Part shown: positions 21,804 to 33,763 of the stretch, one piece after another
Layout of the letters: every line of letters begins with the position of its first letter
Numbering within the stretch: position 1 is the stretch's first letter
Source of the DNA: Candidatus Altimarinota bacterium
GTDB lineage: Bacteria; Patescibacteriota; Gracilibacteria; BD1-5; UBA6164
Assembly (NCBI GenBank): GCA_027019405.1
Contig: JALUWO010000078.1
Location: 1-64,000 of the forward strand
Length of the DNA: 64,000 nt
Direction: 5' to 3'
Program-made: the position numbers and the translations under genes
Notes under the pieces: generated by a model
Told to the model about the DNA's origin: nothing
Database searches by the model: none
What the model saw: only the letters and a program-made list of their open reading frames with translations

Positions 21804-22862
21804 TTACTTTATAATATTATTCAACATTTCAGTAGTTTTTTGGATATTATATTCTTTTATAATATTAGTATAGTCTATGTTGTTTTGTTGATTTTTTTGA
21901 ATTTTATTATATATATCTTTTGTATCAGTTTGATTAAAATAGATTATTTTATTTCAAAAAATATTTTTTATATTTTCTAAATTAGATGAAAAAATTTGTG
22001 AATTATAGTTTATGGCATTAGAAAACATAAAAGGAAAAACTGTATACAATACAGGATAAATTACTCATAAGGAATGTTTAAAAAATAGTGTTTTTTCACT
22101 TTCAGAAACATCTCATATAAAAAATATTTTATCATTTAGATTTTTTTGTATAACTTTTTTTCTTAAAGATACATCAGAAACTGTAAATTTATCTAAAATA
22201 ACAAGAGATTTATTTATATTTTCTTTTTTAAAAAAATCAAAAACTTCAATTAATCTATCAAGATTTTTACTTTCTCATTCTCAAAAATAATATATAAAAT
22301 AATTATCTTTTATATTGTATTTTGTTCTTATATCTATATTTATATCTTTTGATTCAACTTGCTTTATATTAAAAAATGGAGTAATTATTTTTATATTATC
22401 TTCAAAAATATTTAGTTTATCATTTATTTCATTTTTTATATTTTCATTGAAACAAATTATCTTATTTGCATTTTTTGAATTTTCTGATAATAAATAATTA
22501 TCAAAATATTTTTTAAAAATATTTTTTTTAGGAGTAAAGTGGAATTCTTCTAAATCTGGAATAAAAATAATATAATTACATTTATATTTTATAGGTTTAT
22601 TATACCAAAAAAATATAGCATTATCTAGTTTTTCTTTTTGTAAAATTTTATTAAATTTGATTTGTTCATCAAAAAAATTTCAAGTATTTACTATTATATT
22701 TTTTGTATTTTCTCAGAAATTTGTTTGAGAATATAGTATATTTACAAATATAATAAAATTATCTAATTTTTTTTCTTTTATTATATTTTTAACTAATTCT
22801 AAAATAAATTTAGAATAATAATCTCATTGTTTTAGAAATCTTAAATCTATACCAATTTTCAT
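21804..22862 (-). CDS. Glycosyltransferase (GT4-like fold)
   Basis: 352 residues. It opens MKIGIDLRFLKQG as GT-B glycosyltransferases do, and the C-terminal half has FIYYFGEGESKNLDRLIEVF followed by a segment like the donor-binding domain. The usual EGFGLP-type motif is degraded to VLYTVFPFMFSNA, so activity and substrate are uncertain. It precedes hrcA on the minus strand and is divergent from the HD-domain gene. Codon use is typical of the window. Confidence 0.6.
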
Positions 22863-22965
22863 AATATTTTCTTTTAGTTTTTTATTTTTAAATTTATCAA
22901 ATACTATTATAATAATTTTATTAGAATTTAATAATTTTTTTATGATTTGAACTTTATTAAAATTA

Positions 22966-24090
22966 ATGTTTTCAAAATGATTATCTATTAAGAGGTGGAA
23001 TAATTTTCCTAGGGTAGAAGATATTACACCATTAGATAATGCTTGATTTGTAATACATATATCACTTTTTTTAGCTCAAATAGAAGAAAAACAATGAAGA
23101 GAAATTGATAAAGATTTTATAATTAAAAAAATTTTATTTCAATTATTCAATGCATTAATTTTATCTGATATAAATTCTTGAACTAGAGATTATATTTTAA
23201 AAATAGATTCTAAGATAATGTGAGAATTAGAAAATAAGGTTTTAGAATTTATAAATTGATTTAGTTGAGCTGATTTTATAAAAGAAGATATGCAAAAAAT
23301 CTTATCTGACAATTCAAAAAAAATAGAAGATGAAATAATTTTATCAGCTAAAAAGTTTGCTTGATATCAAGAATGTGTAATAAATTCTAGAGTTTTTCTT
23401 TATGCATATGATGTGGCAATGGAACAAATAAAAGAATATTTAGAATTACATAAAAAGAATTTATTTTCTTTAAGAGAATTATTAAAAAATGATAATTTTA
23501 AAATATATTTAAGTCATATTAGAAGATTAAGTCATTCAATGAGATGGTCTTGAAAACAAAGAAAATATCCAATTTCAGTTATGTCTCATTTAACTATTGT
23601 AACTTTTATATCATATATAATGTGAACTTTGGAAAATAAAAATGGATGAGATTATGATGTATATAATTTAATGGTTAGATGAGTTTATCATGATATTCCT
23701 GAAGCTATTACTTGAGATATAATTACTCCTATAAAAGATGCTGTAAAAGGATTTAGAGATGTTTTGGAACAAGTAGAAGAAAATATGCTAAATGATTATT
23801 TTTTCATTTATGTATGAGAAGATTATAGAGATGAAATAAAAAAATGTATGCTTGATCCTTTTTCTTGAAAAGCTTGAGAAATAGTAAAACAAGCTGATAT
23901 TATATCTGCTTTACTTGAAGCAAAAATAGAAAGAGATAATTGAAATATGGAATTTTGAAAAATATATAGAAATATAAAGAAAGTTGTTAATGAATTTGAT
24001 ACTTATTCAGCTAATTATTTCTTAAAAGATGTTTTGTTAGCTTTTTGAGAAGATTTATGAGATATTAATTTAGAAAAATTGTGAAAATAA
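22966..24090 (+). CDS. HD-domain hydrolase (YfbR/HD_3-like)
   Basis: 374 residues. The start at 22966 gives RWNNFPRVEDITPLDNAGFV, a conserved opening for this subgroup. HD residues: His190 (LSHSMRW), His242-Asp243 (VYHDIPEAITGDI) and a late Asp in KQADIISALLEA. Such proteins bind a divalent metal and hydrolyse phosphate esters, often 5'-nucleotides; the substrate is unknown here. An A/T-only palindrome after the stop (24101-24131) may terminate it. Confidence 0.75.
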
Positions 24091-24100
24091 GACTTACTTT

Positions 24101-24131
24101 AATTAAAAAATAAAATTTTTATTTTTTAATT
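24101..24131. terminator. A/T-only palindrome after the HD-domain gene
   Basis: AATTAAAAAATAAAA and its reverse complement are adjacent. It could be a weak terminator or simply low-complexity sequence. Confidence 0.3.
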
Positions 24132-24154
24132 ATAATATAAATAATATTAAAATT

Positions 24155-24424
24155 ATGAAAATAATTGATTATATAAAAAAAGATTGAAATACAGGATTAT
24201 GTAGAATAAAAGTTACAGCAAAGCAGCCTAAAACTGAAATTTTTTCTGTTTTGGATGATGGTACAGTAAAGATAAGATTAAAAGCTGTTCCAGAGAAATG
24301 AAAAGCAAATAAAGAATTAATTAGTTTTTTGAGTAAACAATTAGATGTATCAAAAAATGATATTGATATAATAGCATGAGCTTCTGATCAATTAAAACTT
24401 GTGAAATTTAAAAACTTAAAATAA
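24155..24424 (+). CDS. DUF167/YggU family protein
   Basis: 89 residues. The family core is visible: VTAKQPKTEIFSVLDDGTVK, then VPEKGKANKELISFLS and IIAGASDQLKLVKF. A small alpha/beta protein of unknown function widespread in bacteria and archaea. It is 5 bases from the cutA gene and likely in one operon with cutA and mnmA. Confidence 0.8.
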
Positions 24425-24428
24425 AAAT

Positions 24429-24734
24429 ATGAAAATAATAATGACAACATATCCAGCTAAACCAAAAGAATTAAGGCAATTTATATATAGAATTTTAGGT
24501 TCTAAATTAGCTATGTGTGTAAATAAAATAAATTATGTAAAAAGTTATTATATTTGGGAATGAAAAATTAAAAATGATAATGAAAAGATTTTACTTATAA
24601 AAACAAGTGAAGATAAAGTAAAAAAATTACAAGCATTTTTAGATAAAAATCATCCTTATGATGTTCCTGAAATTCTTATATTGGAACCAAATGAAGTTAA
24701 TGAATCTTATTTAAATTGGGTTAATAATAATTAA
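24429..24734 (+). CDS. cutA: CutA1-like divalent cation tolerance protein
   Basis: 101 residues. It carries CVNKINYVKSYYIWEGKIKND in CutA style, with YDVPEILILEPNEVNESYLNWV near the C-terminus. CutA forms a trimer; a role in copper tolerance is reported but unclear. 4 bases after the preceding gene and 5 before mnmA. Confidence 0.85.
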
Positions 24735-24738
24735 AAAA

Positions 24739-25782
24739 ATGAAAAAAGTATTAGTTTGATTGTCTGGTTGAGTTGATTCTGCTGTATCTGCCTATTTATT
24801 GAAAAAACAAGGTTATGATGTTACAGCAGGTTTTATGATTAATTATAGAGATCCTGAAAATCCAAATTGTCCTACAAAAATAGATAAAATTGAAGCTCAA
24901 AAAGTAGCAGATTTTTTAGATATTCCTTTTGTTGTTCTTGATTTTGTTGATATATATGAAAAAAAAGTTCTAAATTATATGTATGAATGATATCAAAAAT
25001 GAATTACTCCAAATCCAGATATAATGTGTAATAAGGAAGTAAAATTTAAGGTTTTTTTACAAGAAGCTGAAAAAAAATGATTTGATTATATTGCAATGGG
25101 ACATTATGCTAAAACAAAAGACTGAAGATTATTTAAATGAATTGATAATAATAAAGATCAATCATATTTTTTAGCATGATTATCTAATAAACAATTAGAA
25201 AAAGCATTATTTCCAATATGAGATTTAGAAAAGCCAGAAGTTAGAAAAATTGCTGAAGAAATTTGACTCCCAAATGCTAAAAGAAAAGATTCTCAAGGTA
25301 TTTGTTTTGTATGAAAGGTGAATATGGCAGATTTTTTGGAAAAAAAGATAAAACCTAAAAAAGGATTAGTAAAAGATACTTCAGGAAATATTTTGTGAGA
25401 ACATAAATGAGTTTTTTATTATACTATATGACAAAGAAAAGGTCTTGATATTTGAGGGCAAGCTGAACCAATTTTTGTAGTAAAAAAAGATTTAGAAAAA
25501 AATGAAATTATAGTTTGAACTGCTTCAGATTTGGAACTTTATGATGATAAATTAAATATGAATAATATAAATTATTTAAATCTAGAATACAAAGAATTAG
25601 ATAATTTTAAAGCAAAAGCAAAAATAAGATATAGGCAAGCAGATCAAGATTGTATTGTAAAAAAACTTTGAGAAGATGAATATAAAGTAGAATTTGTAGA
25701 ATCTCAAAGAGCAATATCTTCTTGACAAATTTGTGCTGTTTATGTTTGAGATGAACTAGTTTTAAGTTGAGTAATAAAATAG
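24739..25782 (+). CDS. mnmA: tRNA-specific 2-thiouridylase MnmA
   Basis: 347 residues. The P-loop is SGGVDS (residues 9-14), the catalytic cysteines are Cys97 (PDIMCNKEVKF) and Cys189 (SQGICFVG), and FYYTIGQRKGL marks the tRNA-binding part. It thiolates U34 of tRNA-Lys, -Gln and -Glu; tRNA-Lys(TTT) of this window is a substrate type. Its stop is one base before the next start. Confidence 0.94.
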
Positions 25783-25783
25783 T

Positions 25784-26815
25784 ATGCAAAAGAAAGCCCT
25801 ACAAGCAACAAAAGATATATTAGAAAATAATTTAGAAATATTAAAACAACCTTATAATGAAAATAAGGTTATTTTAGTATATGATAATGATTCACAATTA
25901 GCTTGAATTTTATCAGAAGCTTATATTCAAAATTTGAAAAATTATAGTAATTTAGATATAGAAATAATTGATTTTAATGAAATACAAAAAGATAAATTAA
26001 AAGAAAAATTAATTAACTTAAAACAAAATTCAACTGTTATTTTAGTTCAATCAACAAATTTTAGGCTTGAAAATTTTAGAATAAGGTTAACTTTACATAA
26101 AACATGAATAGGATGTTTGGAGCATAATCATTTAGTATATATAGAGGATAATCAAATAGAAAATTATATTGATGCTATAGAGTATAAAACTCCATATTAT
26201 GAAAAGCTATCTAATAAATTGAAAGAAATTTCTGATAATTCTAAGCTTTTAAAAATAGTTTCAAAATCTTGAGAGGAACTTATTTTGGAATGATGATTTG
26301 AAGACATGAAACAAAATACTTGATATTATAAATGAAAAAATAGATGATGAACTTTTCCTATATGAGAAAATTTTACAGAGATAAAGAATTTTAAAAAAGC
26401 TAATTGAAAAATATCTATTAGAGCTTATCCAGATACAAAAATGCTTGTGCATTATTGTGAACCTTTTACTCTTGAAATAAAAGAAAGTTTAGTTATTTTT
26501 TGGAGTGATAATACTCCAAAGGAATTTATAGAAATTTTACAAAAAATTAAAGATAGTGAAGATAATGAAATTTATTTAAGAGAATTATGATTTTGATTAA
26601 ACAATTGAATAAGTTGGGATAAAAAGTTGGCTGATGTAAATGCTTTTGAGAGAATTGCAGGTTTTCATATGTCCTTATGAAAAAAACATTGAATTTATAG
26701 AAAAAAGTTTAATAGAAAAATTATTCAAAGGTATCATATTGATATATTTTCAGATACAGATAAAATATATTTTGATAATAAATTGATTTTTGAAAATGAA
26801 GAGTATGTTATTTAA
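25784..26815 (+). CDS. M29-like aminopeptidase (AmpS/AmpT family)
   Basis: 343 residues. The C-terminal half carries the family's metal-site motifs: GGTFPIGENFTE, YLRELGFGLN, FHMSLGKKHGIY and YHIDIF. M29 enzymes are dimeric two-metal aminopeptidases of the cytoplasm. The N-terminal half is divergent. Translationally linked to mnmA with one base between. Confidence 0.75.
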
Positions 26816-26832
26816 AAAGTTATTACTAAAAT

Positions 26833-27621
26833 ATGCACAGTTATAGATTTTTTACAAAATATTATGATCAAATAGTTAGGTGATCAGGTTATGATTTAGA
26901 TTGAGAAATAGAGCTTATTGATAATTTAATTAATAGGTTTACTTTACATAGAAAAAATATTTTTGAACTTGCTTGTTGAACTTGAGTTGTAGCTAAGCAA
27001 TTAATTAAACTTTGATATAATGTAAATTGACTTGATATAAGTAGACATATGTTGGAAAAAGCTAAAGAAAATATTTGAGAAAATAGATGTTTTTATGGTG
27101 ATATGACAAATTTTTCTTTAGAAACTAAACAGGATGTTATTTTATGTAATTATAATAGTATTTGTCACCTTATTAATTGGGAAGATTGGTTAAAAATGTT
27201 TGAATGTAGTTATAATTCTTTGAGAAAATGATGATTATTAATTTTTGATATAAATACAATTTGGGAATTTGAAAATATTAATAGAGATTTTTCAGCATTT
27301 TTTAATATCTGAGAAGATACTATATGTTTGGAAATGGAAAAAAAGAATTTTTTAGATTCTTGAGTAAAATTATGACTTGAAGAATATAAAATTAGATGAG
27401 ATTTTTCTTTCTATAGATGGCTTGTAAAAATGTTTATAAAGCTGGAAGATAATAGATATGAATTAGTTGAGGAGGTAGTTGATGAAAATAGTTTTGAAAT
27501 AACTGATATAAAAAAATCTTTAGAGGATATATGATTTGATATTTTACATCTTGAAGATTTTCATAAATGAGATGTTGATAATGAAAGTGAAAGAGTATAT
27601 TTTGTTGCAAAAAAAAGGTAA
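26833..27621 (+). CDS. Class I SAM-dependent methyltransferase
   Basis: 262 residues. The SAM-binding motif is FELACGTGVVAKQL (about residues 48-61), then NGLDISRHMLEKAK for motif II and ILCNYNSICHL for motif IV. Resembles small-molecule methyltransferases of the UbiE/ubiquinone type. The substrate is not evident from the sequence or neighbours. Confidence 0.82.
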
Positions 27622-27688
27622 AATATGATTATTTTACTTTTTTTTATATTTATGTTAATATTTTATTAATATATATTTAAAATATTTT

Positions 27689-29377
27689 ATGGATGATAAT
27701 TTATCAAATAAAACAGATAAAATAACAATTAATTCAGAAAAAACTAAAAGTTCAATTGAGGATATTATAAATAAAAAATCTTCTGATTGGACTGATAAAA
27801 TAACTATTTTTTTTAAAAAAATAGAATTTTTAGATTTAGAACCAGAAAAAAAAGCAGAAGTAGCAACAAAAGTAAAGTTTAATTCAACACCAGATAAGTT
27901 ATTTCGGATAGAGATATTTTTATCATGAGTTATTGCATCTTTATGATTATTACAAAATTCAGTAGCTGTTGTTATATGAGCAATGCTTATTGCTCCATTT
28001 TTGAGACCTATGAATGGAATTTGATATGCTATTGCTAGGTGAGAAAAATCATTTTTTTGGATTCCTGTAAAAGTTTTAGTTTTAAGTATTTTGATGTCTA
28101 TTTTTACAGGATACATAGTTACTAAAATAATTTGATTAGATTTAGAAACAACTGAAATTTTAGCAAGAACTTCTCCAAACATAATTGATTTATTTATTGC
28201 AATTTTTTCTGCAATGGTAGCTGTACTGTCTTTATGATTTTCTAGATTATCAGAAAGTATTGCCTGAGTTGCAATGGCTGCAGCATTAATGCCACCTTTA
28301 GCTGTTGCAGGTATAGAATTAGCTTTTTGAAATTATTCACTTGCTTGGTGAGCAATGATGTTATTTTTAGCCAATTTAATTTCAATAGTTTTAGTTGCAA
28401 CTATATTTTTCTGGCTTTATTGATTTACTCCACATAATGATACAAAACAAAAATCAGTTGTTAAAAGATTTTTGTTTTTAATAACTGTAATTATAATTAT
28501 TTCAATTCCACTTATTCATTCTTTGATATTAATTAAGCAAAAAGTTAATATTTCAAAAGAATCAAATTTATATTTATCTACTATATTAAAGCAAAAAACA
28601 AGTGATTTTACTATTGATAAATTGGAAGTAAAATCTTTTAATGACCAAAAAATAGTTTTATATGCAGTGATAAAAATTCCTGAATGATTAAATTTTTATA
28701 ATACTTTTAAGAAACAACTTGATTTTGAATTATCAAAGAAATTTTGAAGAAAAGTTGAGTTGGAGGTTGAATTGATTAGAGTTGCAAATATTGTTTCAGA
28801 TAAACAAACTTTGAGTACAAAAGATATTATGTATAATTTTATTAAAAATTATTTTAAAACAAATTATAAAAATTATAATATTTTAAGTTTAGATATAGAA
28901 AATAATATTGAAAAATGATATATTATAAAAATAGTATTTTGAGTTAAAAAAAATTATAATAAAGATGATTTTAAAATATTGGAAAATGCTTTTAATAATA
29001 AGTTTAGGTTAAAAGGTAGCTTTGTATTTATTCCTTTGTCTGAGTATTCAAAAGTTAAGGAGGATCAAGATACATTAGAAATAAAAGAGAAACAAGATGA
29101 AATAAAAAAACAATTTGAAGATTTTATAGAGATAAATAAAATTTGAGAAATGTGAGTATCTAAAATAGAAGTTGATTATGATTTACTTACTAAAAAATCA
29201 GTTGTATCAATTAATTTTAATGTAGAGTACAATTCAAGAATTTGATTTAATAATTTTTTAATAAAATTCAAAAAATTTGTAAATAATTTAAAAAATATTG
29301 AATTAAAAATGAAAGTATTTATTTATAAAAAATATGAATTTAACAAGAAAACATCTACTTGAGTTATTAATGAATAA
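27689..29377 (+). CDS. DUF389 membrane protein with long C-terminal domain
   Basis: 562 residues. A soluble N-terminus (1-70) precedes the DUF389 block of five or six membrane helices (about 76-270), with NSVAVVIGAMLIAPFLRPMN, the family hallmark. A charged, probably soluble C-terminal domain of about 290 residues follows. Function unknown. Codon 73 (27905) is CGG, one of only two CGN codons I saw in frame in the window, in LF-x-IEIF just before the first helix; it may not mean arginine here. Confidence 0.75.
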
Positions 29378-30008
29378 AAGAAAAATAATTAAATATATTT
29401 TATATATTTTTTTATTTTTTTTAGTTATTTTATTTTTGATTAATTTTTATATTATTTTTAGTTCAAAAAATAAAGTTGTTAGTTTAGATAAATTGAATTA
29501 TAATTATAAAATATGACTTGTTTTATGAGCATCAGTAAAGTCTAATTGAATTCCAAGTGATATTTTAAAAGATAGGTTATATACAGCTTATTTAGCATAT
29601 AAAAATAACAAAATAATTAAGATAATTGTTTCTTGAGATAATTCAAAAAAAAATTATAATGAACCTCAGGCTATGAAAAGATATTTAGTTTTACTTTGAG
29701 TAAGACCTAGAGATATATATTTAGATTATGCTTGATTTGATACTTATGATTCTTTATATAGGGCAAAATATATTTTTTGAGTTAAAAAACTTGTAGTTTT
29801 TACTCAAAAATATCATCTTTTTAGGACAGTTTATATTTGAAATTGATTATGAATTGATGCTATATGAGTTATTTCAGGTAGGCATAAATATTTAAATATA
29901 TTAAAATTTAAAATAAGAGAATTTTTTTCAAGAATAAAAGCATTTTTTGAAGTAGAAATTTTTAAATCAAAACCAAAGTTTTTAGGTAAGAAAATAGAAA
30001 TTAAATAA
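29370..30008 (+). CDS. SanA/YdcF-like DUF218 membrane protein
   Basis: 212 residues from the ATG at 29370, which overlaps the previous stop by 8 bases and gives MNKRKIIKYILYIFLFF, a positive-then-hydrophobic anchor. An upstream ATG at 29334 in the same frame is possible. The soluble domain has GLVLGASVKSNGIPSDIL, IIVSGDN, TYDSLYRA and FTQKYHLFRTVYI, as in SanA proteins linked to envelope barrier function in enterobacteria. Here the role is inferred. Confidence 0.8.
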
Positions 30009-30016
30009 TAAAAAAT

Positions 30017-30469
30017 ATGTATAGAATAATAATAACTTGAGATTCATATAAACATTTTGATAGTCCAATAAAAGAATATGTTAAAAGGCTATGAAAAACT
30101 TGTGAAATTGTTAAATTAAAACCTGTAAAAAACTGAAGTGCCAAGCAGATAATAGAAAAAGAGACAGATAATTTAATAAAAGTTTTAGAAAAGCAAAATG
30201 CTTTTAAAATAATTTTAAATCCAGACTGAAAATCTTTTAATACAAGTGATTTTTTTAATTTTATAGAACAAAAAAAATCTTTACATTGAAATATTATTTT
30301 TATAATTGGTTGAGCATTAGGACTTGATTATAATAAATTGAAAAGTTATATAGATTTTGAACTAAATCTATGAGAAATGACTATGCCTCATAGTCTTGCT
30401 TTGCTAGTATTGTTAGAACAAATTTATAGAATTGAAATGATAAAAAAATGAACTAGTTATGATAAATAA
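30017..30469 (+). CDS. rlmH: 23S rRNA pseudouridine-1915 N3-methyltransferase RlmH
   Basis: 150 residues, a SPOUT-fold protein. Motifs: FDSPIKEYVKRLGKTCE near the N-terminus, NPDGKSFNTSDF, IIFIIGGALGLDY (SAM knot) and the C-terminal MTMPHSLALLVLLEQIYR. Modifies helix 69 of 23S rRNA. 8 bases after the DUF218 gene. Confidence 0.92.
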
Positions 30470-30540
30470 TTCATTTTTTTTATTGCTTTTGTTTTTATTT
30501 ACATAAAATGTATTAATCTTTTAGTTAAAAAATAAAAAAT

Positions 30541-32541
30541 ATGAGAAATATAAAACAAAAAGTATTTTTAGAGTTAGAAAAAAAGAATTTTCCAAATTTA
30601 AAGTTTTTGTATAGTAAAGAAGTTTTAGATATAACTTTAGAAGTATTAAGAGATTTATTAATACAAGAAAAACAAAAATTTGAAGAAATACTTAAAACTC
30701 CAAAAGAAAAGATTACTTTTGAGACTTTTGAAGATGAAGAAAAACTTTGATATTTTTGGAATTTGTTAAATCATCTTCAATGAGTAAATAGAAGTGATAA
30801 AATAGATAAAATAATAGAAACTTTTGAACCTGAATATCTTGATTTTGCAAATGAAATAAGTTTTAGTAAACCTTATTTTGAAATGCTTGTTTATTGTTTA
30901 TATAAGTGTAAATTGGATTGGGAACAAGAAAGGATTTTAAAAGAAAGAATTAAAAATTTTAAATTAAGATGAATTGATTTAGAAAAAGATAAACAAGAGC
31001 AGTTAAAAGAAATTACAAAAAAATTAGCAAAATTAAGCCAAGATTTTACAAATAATATAGTAAAAGATCAAGCTAAATGGTCTTATCACATTACAAATTT
31101 TGAAGATATAAAAGATCTACCTGCAAATACTTTAAAAGCAGCTAAAAAACAAGCTAAAGAAAAAGGTTTAGAATGATATCTATTTTCAGCTGATCCAACT
31201 GCTAGGGGAGATTTACTTTCATATTGTCATAATCCTAAAGTTAGGCAAGAAGTTTCAAAAGCTTGACTTAGATTTGCAAGTTCAGGAGAATTTGATAATA
31301 GAAAAAATGTTTTAGAAATATTAAAATTAAAAAGACAAAAAGCTAAAATTTTAGGTTATAATAATTATGTTGAACTTTCTTTGGTAAATAAAATGGCTGA
31401 ATCTCCAAAACAAGTTACAGATTTAATAGAATGAATTTCAGCTAAAGCTAGAAAAAAAGCTAAAGAAGAATTGGAAACATTAAAAAAATACTTTAATTTA
31501 AAAGAAATAAATTCTTTTGATGTTCCATATTATTCTAGAATTTATAAGGAAAAAGAATATAAAATTGATTCAAAAAAAATTAAGGAGTATCTAGAATTTG
31601 AAAATGTTTTAAATTATTTACATTCTCTTGTTTGAGAACTTTATGATGTTAAGTTAAAACAAATAAATATAGAATCATATAGTGATGATGTAAGAGTTTA
31701 TAAAGTTTATAAAGATAATAAATTAGTAAGTTATTATTTACTTGATCCTTTTTATAGAGAAACTAAAAGACCTTGAGCTTGGGCTGATAATTTGAGAAGT
31801 AAGGATTATATAAATGATAAACTTCCTATAGTTGTAAATGTTTGTAATTTTCAAAAAGTTGAAGGAAGTCCTGTATTATTAACTTTATGAGATGTAGAAA
31901 CTTTATTCCATGAGTTTGGACATGCTTTACATGAAATGCTTTCTGAAAGTAAGTATAGTGAACTATCTTGATTTAATGTAGAATGGGATTTTGTAGAATT
32001 GCCTAGTCAATTGCATGAAAATTGGGTAAGTGATAAAGAAAGTTTGAGAAAATTATCTAAACATTATAAAACTTGAGAAGCTTTAAATGAAGAGATTCTT
32101 GATAATTTAGAAAAACTGGAAACTTATATGGCTTGAAATTTTGTAGCAAGACAAAATGAATTTGCTTTACTTGATATGTATTTATATAGTGAAGAAGTTC
32201 CTGAAAATGTTGAAGATCTTGATAAAAAAACTCTTGATTTAGCTAATAAATATTGAGTATTCTCTAGATGAGAAGATTACAAAATGTATGCTTCTTTTAA
32301 CCATATTTTTGGATGAGGTTATGCAGCTTGATATTACTCTTATATGTGGGCTGAAATAATAGAAAAAGATATTTGGGAAGAAATAAAAAAACACTGAATT
32401 TTTAATAAACAAATTACTAAAAAATTTCTAGATACTATTTTATGACAATGAACTAGAAAAGAAGCTTCAGATTTATTTAAAGATTTTATGTGAAGGGAAG
32501 TAGATAGCAAAGCTTTTATGAAAAATAAATGATTGATATAA
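30541..32541 (+). CDS. M3-family oligopeptidase (thimet oligopeptidase-like)
   Basis: 666 residues, full family length. The zinc site HEFGH is at residues 457-461 in [14 protein letters not shown], with the third ligand Glu in [14 protein letters not shown] about 25 residues on. The C-terminal [15 protein letters not shown] binds the peptide in known enzymes. A cytoplasmic peptidase that degrades short peptides; closest to the OpdA/Dcp group by motifs. Confidence 0.92.
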
Positions 32542-32572
32542 AAAAGACTTAATTTAAAATTAAGTCTTTTTT
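32541..32572 (+). terminator. Terminator after the M3 peptidase gene
   Basis: AAAAAGACTTAATT and AATTAAGTCTTTTT form a long stem ending in T's, starting at the stop codon. Confidence 0.8.
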
Positions 32573-32663
32573 ATATACACTTATTATATACTTTTATTTT
32601 AAAAACTTTTGATTTATTTTTGAAAATTAATATATTTTAAAGTAATAAAAGTAATAAAAAATT

Positions 32664-33620
32664 ATGACAACACTTATTTTAAATAATCTTGCTTTAAAAT
32701 TTGGTTTAACAGTTCATATTGTTAAATCTTGGTGGGAGCAACTAAATTTTTCTTCTGAAAAAGAAGCAGAAGTTTTTTTTGAGGAAAATATTGAAATGAT
32801 AAAAGCAAAACCTTTTATTAAATGGGTAGGTTGAAAAAGACAATTAATAGAACAATTTCAGGAACTTTTTCCAAAAGATTTTAATAATTATCATGAGCCT
32901 TTTTTGGGAGGTTGAGCAGTATTTTTTAATTTACAAAAAAAACAAAGTTTTTTATCTGATGTAAACAAAGAGTTAATAAATGTTTATAAAATTATAAAAA
33001 CTAATCCTAAAAAACTTATAGAATTTTTAGAAACTTTGGAATATAGTAAAGAAAAATTTTTAGAAATTAGAGCTTGGGATAGAGAGGATAATTGGCAAGA
33101 AAAATATTCTAATGTGCAAAGAGCTTGAAGGTTTATTTATCTAAATAGAACTTGTTTTAATGGGCTTTATAGAGTAAATTCTAAATGACAATTTAATGTT
33201 CCATTTGGAAAATACAAAAATCCAGATTTTATACAAAAAGAAAATATTTTAAATGTAAGTAAACTTTTAAACAAAACTCAAGCACAAATCAAACTTGCTA
33301 GTTTTGAAAAAGTTTTAGAAAATGCTAGCCCCTGAGATTTTATATATTTTGATCCACCATATGATGTTTTAACAGATTCTGCAAATTTCACTTCTTATGA
33401 CAAGTCTTGATTTTGAAGAGATATGCAAAAAAAACTAAGAGATATTTTTGTAGAGCTTGATAAGATGTGATGTAAAGTAATGCTTAGCAATCACAATACA
33501 CCATTTATTAGAGAAATTTATTCTTGATATAAGTTTGATATTGTAAAAGCAAGGAGAAATGTGAATAGTAAGGGAGATAAAAGAGGGGAAGTTGAGGAGA
33601 TAGTGGTGAGGAATTATTAG
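32664..33620 (+). CDS. Dam-type DNA adenine N6-methyltransferase
   Basis: 318 residues. SAM site [16 protein letters not shown] (about 51-66) and EPFLGGGAVFFNL, and catalytic DPPYDVL at 230-236 in FIYFDPPYD. The order is that of the alpha class (DpnM, Dam, M.DpnII). About 48 N-terminal residues precede the normal start and look like a small helical domain. It opens the defence region and could protect against the nuclease at 35.7 kb or act alone. Confidence 0.88.
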
Positions 33621-33643
33621 TAGTATTGAAATAATAAAAGAAA

Positions 33644-33667
33644 AACTCTACCTAAAGCAGTAGAGTT
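33644..33667. other. Hairpin after the Dam-type gene
   Basis: AACTCTAC pairs with GTAGAGTT around CTAAAGCA. No T-run follows directly. It may be a terminator of reduced efficiency. Confidence 0.45.
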
Positions 33668-33763
33668 AAAACATTTTTACAAATGTATTTTAATAACCTA
33701 GGTTGTATGAATTTTTATTACTCATAGAACCTATATGTACAATATTATATTATTTTTTAAAAA

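Noticed and set aside
27655-28182. A 175-codon open frame on the minus strand
   Set aside because: It lies wholly opposite the DUF389 gene, whose frame continues through UGA glycines and shows clear family motifs. The antisense frame shows none.
29334-29369. Upstream ATG for the SanA-like protein
   Set aside because: It adds 12 residues within the DUF389 frame; the ATG at 29370 gives a more typical charged-then-hydrophobic anchor. Not excluded.
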